From Rhabdophis nuchalis (lineage: Eukaryota; Chordata; Lepidosauria; Squamata; Natricidae), in NCBI GenBank assembly GCA_039707465.1, contig CM077653.1, positions 1,309,501-1,373,500 of the forward strand: a stretch of DNA of 64,000 bases, written 5' to 3'. Below the pieces are notes generated by a model that was given only the letters and a program-made list of their open reading frames with translations, was not told the DNA's origin and did not search any database. A program made the position numbers and the translations under genes. This document shows, in pieces, positions 45,508 to 64,000 of this stretch; the first letter of the stretch is position 1; each line of letters opens with the position of its first letter.

Positions 45508-46145
45508 CACCCCAGAGACTCTTTTGCCAACTGCTGGTTGCTCCTTTCAAGTTCTGAGTTTTATGGTATTTTTACCCTGCTTAGCTCCACCCCCTGAATT
45601 CTCTAACCGATGGGATTCTCAACCAAGCGCCCTGTTGCAGCCTGCAGTTTGATCGTCTTGCCCACCTCCTGCCGAGCAGAGATTGGAAGTCATGATCCGA
45701 GCTGACCTCTCCCTCTTACGCAATCAGATGTTCTCCCCTGGAAAAGAGGCAGCAGAAGGCCCCCTTCCTCTCCCACCAAAGACAGCAAGGGGAAAGGAAG
45801 GGTTGGGTCCTCTTGCCAGAGGGCAAGAGAGGCAGGCAGAGACTAAGGGTCTTTGGGGCCAGAGCTCCAAATTGGCAGCTCCAACTCCCTGCTCTGATCA
45901 GCCTATGGAGCAGGGGGTCTTTTAGCCTGCCAAGAGAAGCCAGCAGAAAACGAGGGTGGGCTCAACAAAATGGGCTATTTGGGGACAGCAGAGAAAAACG
46001 TTCTTGATAATCCTCCCACTGCCTCTGGCCCACTCTATCCTAAGCTCCCCTCCTCTTTCCTGGAAGCATGGCCCAGGATGCTGCCCCCTCCATGCCCCCC
46101 AAAGAGCCATTGAGGGACACAACACAAGGGAAGCAGAAACCAACC

Positions 46146-46177
46146 CAAACACACACACACACACACACACACACAGA
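46146..46177. repeat. (CA)n microsatellite
   Basis: Dinucleotide run in the locus 11/12 spacer; further (CA)n runs at 46546-46573 and 50185-50221, the last being longer in the locus 13 copy. Confidence 0.9.
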
Positions 46178-46775
46178 GGCAAGGTGTTACTTTATTACAC
46201 ACAGAGCCATTTCCTACATGCCTACTAGGACCGATGTGGAAAAGATGCCGTTTCTTCTCGGCACAGAAGCCAGGTGGGGTGTGCTTTCCCTAACGTGTGT
46301 AACTGAATCACAACAATTGTTGGGGAAATCTCTCTGGGGTCGTTTGTGAAGGGAGGGGGAGGGGGAAGGGGACTTGAGATTTTCTCTTGAAGAAAAGATT
46401 TTGTGTTTCCCTTTTCTTCCTAACTCCTGTTCTAGAGAGCAGCATTAGGATTCTTCCAGGCTCTCCAGCCTTCCGGTTTTTAGATTCCCATCCAGCCACC
46501 TTCCTTTCCTTCCTTTGCAATGAGTGACAGAGAGAGGCACACAAATGCACACACACACACACACACACACACAGAGCGACAAGGCAATACACAAACACAC
46601 AAAGAGATTGAAGATGTTACTTTATTACACACAGAGACATTTTCTAGATGCCTCCTGGGAAAGGCATGGAAAAGAGCACAGAAGCCAGGTGGGGTGTGCT
46701 TTCCCTAAGTTGCATAACAAAATCATAATAAGAGTTGGGGAAACTTCTGGATGTTGCATCAACAGCTGCCTTATT

Positions 46776-49285
<2,510 letters not shown>

Positions 49286-49578
49286 TCCAGAGACTCTTTT
49301 GCCAACTGCTGGTTGCTCCTTTAAAGTCCTGAGTTTTAATGGTATTTTTACCCTGCTTAGCTCCACCCCCTGATTTCTTTAACCGATGGGATTCTCAACC
49401 AGGCTCCCTGTTGAAGGCTGCAGGCTGATTGTCTTGCCCATCGCCTGCCAACTGATTTGAAGCCAGGACCTGAGCTGTCCTCTCCTCTCTTATGCAATCA
49501 GAGGTTTTCCCCTGGAAAAGAGGCAGCAGAAGGTCCCCTTCCTCTCTGGGCAAGGAAGATAGGGTGGGGGTGGGAAAT

Positions 49579-49866
49579 CAGTGGTGAAACTATTTTTTCT
49601 GTCTCTGGTTCTGTGGGCTTGGTAGGGGGGTCATGTGACTGAGTGAGTGAGACCAACTTTTTTCTCTTTTTAAAGCATTTTTCCCTCTGCCGGTTCAAGC
49701 GAATAGGCAGGAAAATATGCTTTGAAAAGTGGGGGAGGGGGAAGTTTCCAACCATCGTGTGGGGCCCAGCTAAGCCACACGGTCCTTGGAAGCATTTTTT
49801 TACTACCAATGATATTTTCCCCTACTGGTTCAGCCGAATCTGGCCGAACCGGGAGGATTTCACCTG
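49579..49866. mobile_element. hAT-type non-autonomous element in the locus 12 upstream region
   Basis: CAGTGGTGAAACTATTTTTT at the left and GGTTCAGCCGAATC...GATTTCACCTG at the right form inverted ends. The surrounding sequence is the array's upstream block, uninterrupted at 23870-23920. Target duplication not clear. Confidence 0.6.
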
Positions 49867-50183
49867 TGGGGTGGGCCCTCTGGCCAGAGGGCAGGAGAGG
49901 CAAGGCAGAGACTAAGGGTCTTCAAAGAGGCATCTAGACTTCCATGCTCTGATCAGCCTACGGAGCAGAACCAGCAACTGCCGCTTCATGAAGGCCTTTC
50001 CCCTTTGGTTCTTCAATGTGGACTCCTCCGATCTGCACAATTGTTCTCCTGTTAAGCTCCTGATTGCAAAATCTCTCCTGCTGCATTTTCATACATGGAG
50101 GGATTAGGCAAAGTTTTTAGATTCCCATCCAGCCACCTTCCTTTCCCTCCTTTGCAATGAGTGACAGAGAGAGGCAGACAAAT

Positions 50184-50223
<40 letters not shown>

Positions 50224-50422
50224 CGACAAGGCAATACACAAACACACAAAGAGATGCAAGATGTTACTTTATTACACACAGAGACATTTTCTAGATGCCT
50301 CCTGGGAAAGGCATGGAAAAGAGCACAGAAGCCAGGTGGGGTGTGCTTTCCCTAAATTGCATAACAAAATCATAATAAGAGTTGGGGAAACTTCTGGGTG
50401 TTGCATCAACAGCTGCCTTATT

Positions 50423-52506
<2,084 letters not shown>

Positions 52507-52560
52507 CACCCCACAAACTCTTTCTTCAACCTCTGGTTGCTCCTTTCAAACGCTGAGCAT

Positions 52561-52572
52561 TTTTATATATTT
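52561..52572 (-). promoter_or_regulatory. Alternative TATA box, locus 13
   Basis: Minus strand AAATATATAAAA, about 55 bp before the ATG. The GGAGCTAAGCA box of other loci is not visible; a weaker GGGCTGGGCCAACAG lies in its place, so this promoter has diverged. Confidence 0.55.
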
Positions 52573-52927
52573 TATCTCTGTTGGCCCAGCCCTCCAGTTT
52601 CTTTTACGGGTTGGTTTCTCAACAAATCCCATGGGTTTGACCAGATCTTCAGCGTCAGCTCCACCTCCCTGCTCTGATCCGGCTATGGAGCAGAGTGTCT
52701 TTTGGGGCCCTTTGTGAGACAGAAGGAGGGAGGTGGATGGGGACATGGGGTTTTCTCTTGAAGAAAAGTTCTTGTGTTTTCCTTTTCTTCCTATGCTGGA
52801 GAGCAGCATTAGAATTCTAACTGACTGTCGAGCCTTCCAGCTTTCGGATTCCTCCCCTCCCCTCTCCCTCTCCTCTCCTTTGCAGAGAGTAATTGAGAAA
52901 GGCAGAGAAAGAGAGTGAGAGCGAGCA

Positions 52928-53301
52928 AGATGCAATCAGATACTGGGCTCCAATCTCATATGGGGTGGAGATGTCCAAGAGGAAGAAAAGAATACTGGAC
53001 GAAAATACATACATGCTTAGAATTCTGACAGATGAAAATATAATTACAAAAAATTAGACTGTGTGGAAGTGGAGAGGCTAACGTTAGTCTAACACAGAAT
53101 ATTTCTTAACATGGGATTTGTTTTACAAATGATTAGACAACAAAGGTAGAAATGAGAATTTGGAAGAATACTACTATATATGAGTAAACATTGTTATTAG
53201 TACTGATATTATGCATACATAAGTTGACTCGGAGTGTATTTTAAGCACACATATGTGATAAAACAAAAATGGACAAATAAAACTTATTTACAAAATCCCC
53301 A
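52928..53301 (+). mobile_element. L1 3' fragment, locus 14 copy
   Basis: Same internally deleted form as the locus 5 copy at 20687-21058. A short deletion changes CTCCTACTATCATATGG to CTCCAATCTCATATGG. Confidence 0.7.
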
Positions 53302-53314
53302 GCCGTCTAATTTT

Positions 53315-55865
<2,551 letters not shown>

Positions 55866-56667
55866 TACAGAAACTCTTTGGCCAACTGCTGGTTGCTCCT
55901 TTCAACTTCTGGGTTTTATGCTATTTTTATCTTGCTTAGCTCCACCTCTTGATTTGTCTTATGGATTGGTTTCTCAACAAAGAGCCCTGTTGAAGGCTGC
56001 AGGCTGATTGTCTTGCCCATCGCCTGCCAACTGATTTGAAGCCAGGACCTGAGCTGCGCTCTCCTCTCTTATGCAATCAGAGGTTTTCCCCTGGAAAAGA
56101 GGCAGCAGAAGGCGCCCTTCCTCTCTGGGCAAGAAAAAGAAGGGGGAAAGGAAGGGGGGGTCCTCTGGCCAGAGGTCAGGAGAGGCAAGGCAGAGACTAA
56201 GGGTCTTTGGGGCCAGGTCTTCAAAGAGACATCTAGACCTCCCTCTTCTGATCAGCCTACGGAGCAGAGTGTCTTTTAACCCACTAAGAGAAACAGCAGC
56301 AGTGAGAGTGGACTCAACAAACGGGGTGCATCTGTTTGGGGACTGGAGAGAAAAATGTTCCTGATATTTCCCCCATGTGTCTTGCCCACTCACATCCTCT
56401 TTCCTGGAAGCACGGCCCACTGATACTGCCCCCCCCCACCAGAGGATCCTCTGAGAGACACAACACAAAGGAAGCAGAAAACAACACACACACATAGAGG
56501 CAAGGTGTTACTTTATTACACACAGAGCCATTTCCTACATGCCATCTAGGAAAGGCGTGGAAAAGAGCACAGAAGCCAGGTGGTGTGTGCTTTCCCTAAG
56601 TTGTATAATGGATCCATTACAACAGTTAGGAAAAATTTTGGATGTTACACTGACAGCTGTCAAATTT

Positions 56668-60952
<4,285 letters not shown>

Positions 60953-62590
60953 CACCCCAGAAACTCTTTTTCTGCTGGTTGCTCCTTTCAAGTTCTGAGT
61001 TTTATGGTATTTTTACCCTGCTTAGCTCCACCCCCTGATTTCTCTATCTGATGGGTTTCTCAACCAGGCGCCCTGTTGAAGGCTGCAGCATGATTGTCTT
61101 GCCCACCTCCTGCTGAAGAGAGTTTGGAAGTCATGATCTGAGCTGTCCTCTCCCTCTTACACAATCAGAAGTTCTCCCCTGGAAAAGAGGCAGCAGAAGG
61201 CCTCCTTCCTCTCCCACCAAAGACAGCAAGGGGGAAAGGAATGGGTGGGTCCTCTTGGCAGAGGGCAAGAGAGCCGTGGCAGAGACTAAGGGTTTTGGGG
61301 GCCAGATCCTCCACCTCCCTTCTCTGATCAACCTATGGAGCAGAGTTTCTTTTGCGGTCCTTTGTGAGGTGGGAGTGGGTGGGTGAGGGAGAGGTGGAAG
61401 GAGACTTGGGACTCTCTCTTGAAGAAAAGTTTTTGTGTTTCCCTTTTATTCCTAACTCCTGTGCTGGAGAGAAGCATTAGGATTCTTGCAGGTTGTCAAG
61501 TATTCCAGCTTTTAAATTCATGTCTATCTCCCTCTCTCCCTCCTTCCCAACCTCTCTCTCTTTCTATCCCTTTATCTCTCCTTCTCTCTTCCTCTCTCTC
61601 TTCCTCTCCCTCCCTCCCCCTCCTTCCCTCCCTCCCTCTCTCCTAAACCAGAGCTCAGCTATGCACCAACCATCATTCTTCTCCTTGGCACCAAAGCAGT
61701 CACCAACCACCCGCCTCTTCTAGGCACGAATGCTGGAAGGTAGCCTGGCCTCTGCTCAGTTCTGCCTCTTCGCCAGTTGCAGTTCCTTGTCCTGACCTGC
61801 TCCACAACTTCCACTTCTGCAGCATCCTTAAGAAATGGGGCAGCTGCTGGCACTAGGATCCACGTAGGCAGCCTCAACCGTGCCAAGGGGCATGGGACTG
61901 ATCAAGGAGGAGGAGGGGATGGGTTCATGGAACATGGCTGGCCGTGGCTGGCCAAAGACCCAGAGAGCAATATGTTTGCCCCAGCCTTGCGAGAGCCAGA
62001 TGCGGACGGGAGACATTTGGAGGCCCTGGGCAGAAGCAAAGTGGGTAAGATCAAAGGGTTTGAAGAAGGCGGACCTCTCACCTCAAAGCAACCTGTGGGG
62101 GTCTCATGGCTGATTTGTCTCTGCTTGGGAACTGGTCAGCATTGCGGGTAATATGGGGCAGCAGAGAGGGAGGGAAGGGTGGCTCTGACTTGGAGGAGAG
62201 CAATGGCTGGAGACATGAAGAGGGTCACCCCTTGGCCAGCAACACTGTAGCCAAGAAGGGGCAATGGCAGTCCCAGAATGGGCTGGACTGAGGGCAGCAC
62301 AAGGCACCACCTGGAAGGATTGGCAGGCTGCAACAATGCACCCCACTCCAGCTCCTGTGGAACAGTTTCCACATTCTGCCCTCCAGATCCACCTCCATCC
62401 CCATCAATGGCCCCAAAAGTCCCATGGGAAAGGATGGGAATTGTTGTGTAACCATCTGGAGAGACAGGAGGAGCTGCTTCTCCTGAGCTTTTCATTGGAA
62501 GAGCCCCTCTCGTGGAAGGCCTTCCTCTGAAGGCAGCTGCCTCTTGATTCATTCCAGCCGCTGGACTCTTGGAAAGGAATCCAATCAAGG
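60953..62590. other. Upstream region of locus 15 and spacer
   Basis: Promoter block to about 61045, the array's purine-rich upstream block (61130-61350), the pyrimidine tract, then spacer matching 42500-42890. No coding region seen. Confidence 0.65.
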
Positions 62591-63655
62591 TTGGGGGGGT
62601 TGGGGCTGGGAGGCACCGTTCTACGGTGGTTCTCATCCTACCTCTCTGGTCGGTCGCAATGGGTGTTGGCAGGAGGGCAGAGGTCGTCCCCGAGGCCCCT
62701 CATATGTGGGATCCCTCAGGGGTCGGTCCTCTCTCCCCTTCTGTTCAACACCTATATGAAGCCGCTGGGCGAGATCATCCGTGGTTTTGGGGTGGAATAC
62801 CATCTGTACGCTGATGACACTCAGTTGTACATATCCACCCCAAATCACCCCAACGATGCCGTCGAAGTGCTGTCCCGGTGTCTAGAGGCCGTACGGATCT
62901 GGATGGGTAGTAACAAACTCAAACTCAACCCGTCCAAGACCGAGTGGCTGTGGTTTCCGGCACCCCGGTTCAGCCAGTTAAGTCCAACACTGGCCATTGG
63001 GGGCGAACAACTGGCCCCCATGGAGAGGGCGCGCAACTTGGGTGTCCTCCTGGATTCCCGGCTGTCCATGGAGGACCATGTGGCGGCCGTGGCCAGGGGG
63101 GCGTTCTATCAGGTACGCCTGATACGCCAGTTGCGCCCCTTACTGGACCGGGGAGCCCTTCGCACAGTCACTCAAGCGCTTGTGACATCCCGGCTGGATT
63201 ACTGCAATGCTCTCTACATGGGGCTCCCCTTGAGGTGCACTCGAAAGCTACAGTTAGTACAGAATGCGGCCGCGCGGGTGATTAGGGGTGCCTCAAGGCA
63301 AACCCACGTAACACCTCTCCTGCGCGAGCTGCACTGGCTGCCTGTGGTCTTTCGAGTGCGCTTCAAGGTGTTGACAACCATCTTTAAATCGCTCCATGGC
63401 TCGGGGCCTAGCTATATACGAGACCGCCTCCTGCCCCATACATCCCTTCGTCCGCTCGGCTCCCACAGAGAGGGCCTTCTCCGGGTGCCGTCGGCGGGGC
63501 AATGCCGGTTGGCGACAACCAGGGGAAGGGCCTTCTCTGTGGCGGGCCCGGCCCTCTGGAACGACCTACCCCCCGACCTTCGCACTATCTCGGACCTCCG
63601 CCTCTTCCGCCAACGTCTTAAGACGTATTTATTTCAACAAGCCGGCCTAGGATAG
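62591..63655 (+). CDS. Reverse transcriptase C-terminal part of an L2/CR1-type LINE
   Basis: An open frame of about 350 codons with no internal stop, entering at the truncation point. Motifs: GIPQGSVLSPLLFN, the catalytic YADD box (YHLYADDTQLY), NPSKTEWL, then LDYCNALYMGLPL, LQLVQNAAARV, LLRELHWLPV and AFSVAGPALWNDLP, ending KTYLFQQAGLG. This order is typical of Jockey-superfamily LINEs (CR1/L2). The N-terminal endonuclease is missing and there is no proper start, so it is a remnant, though the frame is well kept. Confidence 0.8.
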   Translation: MGGLGLGGTVLRWFSSYLSGRSQWVLAGGQRSSPRPLICGIPQGSVLSPLLFNTYMKPLGEIIRGFGVEYHLYADDTQLYISTPNHPNDAVEVLSRCLEAVRIWMGSNKLKLNPSKTEWLWFPAPRFSQLSPTLAIGGEQLAPMERARNLGVLLDSRLSMEDHVAAVARGAFYQVRLIRQLRPLLDRGALRTVTQALVTSRLDYCNALYMGLPLRCTRKLQLVQNAAARVIRGASRQTHVTPLLRELHWLPVVFRVRFKVLTTIFKSLHGSGPSYIRDRLLPHTSLRPLGSHREGLLRVPSAGQCRLATTRGRAFSVAGPALWNDLPPDLRTISDLRLFRQRLKTYLFQQAGLG

Positions 63656-63850
63656 CCCCCCGTTTCTGACTTTTTAAAAATAAATTATAATTTGGGAAGG
63701 TTTTTAACATGGGTTTTAGCACGGGTTAACTAATTTAATATATTTTAAATTGATATTTATTGTATTTTTGTGGTTTTAATAATGCCTGTGCGCCGCCCTG
63801 GGTCCTAACAAGGAGAAGGGCGGGGTATAAATTTAATAAAAAAAAATAAA
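62591..63850 (+). mobile_element. 5'-truncated L2/CR1-type LINE
   Basis: Inserted in spacer that is uninterrupted at 42868-42900 (GGAATCCAATCAAGGGACCTCAG): left part ends ATCAAGG, right part resumes AAGGGACCTCAG, so the target duplication is only a few bases. The 3' end folds as a GC stem (CGCCGCCCTGGG...GGGCGGGGTATAAAT) followed by an A-rich tail. Similar ends occur at 51540-51610 and 29030-29070. Confidence 0.85.
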
Positions 63851-64000
63851 GGGACCTCAGATGTGTCTGCCTTTTGGCCGGCCAGTAACCCTCCCAAAGC
63901 CATGGAGGAGGGGATCTAAGTTAACCCGCAAGGAGAAGCCAGCCAAAGGGAGACTGGGCTGAACAAAATGGGATATTTGGGGACTGCAGAGAAATATGTT
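63851..64000. other. Start of the next array repeat at the right edge
   Basis: Matches 42888-43035, which leads into the 3' flank of locus 11. A further minus-strand NNMT-type locus is therefore expected beyond the window. Confidence 0.7.

Overview
This is vertebrate nuclear DNA, most likely from a squamate reptile and probably a snake. The evidence is three-exon genes with canonical GT-AG introns and TATA and AATAAA signals. The mobile DNA mix is young L1, CR1 and L2/CR1-like LINE fragments plus short hAT-type elements with ACCGGTTC-like ends. The species call is inference. I see no bacterial genes, tRNA, rRNA or CRISPR array.

The window is dominated by one tandem gene array, all on the minus strand. 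There are 15 loci of the nicotinamide / indolethylamine N-methyltransferase family (NNMT/INMT/PNMT class), numbered 1 to 15 from left to right. Each has exon 1 (148-193 bp coding; start, N-terminal lid), exon 2 (208 bp; SAM-binding motif I and the DYTDQN segment) and exon 3 (427 bp; rest of the fold and stop), read right to left. Loci 1, 2, 3, 4, 6, 9, 11, 12, 13, 14 and 15 have continuous reading frames of 260-266 codons. Locus 5 has lost its exon 3 acceptor. Loci 7 and 10 share a 31-bp deletion that frameshifts the C-terminus. Locus 8 has only exons 1 and 2. Two further relics (9720-10209, 14112-14601) keep only the start of exon 2 and intron 1. The sequence at both window edges matches internal array sequence, so the array continues outward.

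Layout: 1-3024 locus 1. 3025-6597 intergenic with CR1, hAT elements and a possible solo LTR. 6598-14601 loci 2 and 3, a 4,392-bp repeat ending in hairpin-bearing relics. 14602-20063 locus 4 with a 2.3-kb L1 in intron 2. 20386-32132 loci 5, 6 and 7. 32133-41600 a near-identical 9.47-kb copy of 22651-32132, giving loci 8, 9 and 10. 41601-43200 spacer with a hAT element. 43440-52506 loci 11, 12 and 13. 52640-61930 loci 14 and 15, a duplicate of the locus 5+6 block now carrying a half-L1 in intron 1. 61930-64000 spacer with an L2/CR1-like LINE and the start of the next repeat.

The array has grown by several rounds of unequal exchange. One crossover fell inside exon 3 and made a hybrid gene (locus 3). 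The most distinctive coding feature is a (GAT)n microsatellite in exon 1 that encodes 4 to 15 consecutive aspartates in different copies. Old and young retroelement insertions with clear target-site duplications, and empty paralogous sites, date the duplications relative to one another. No function beyond small-molecule N-methylation can be inferred from sequence alone.
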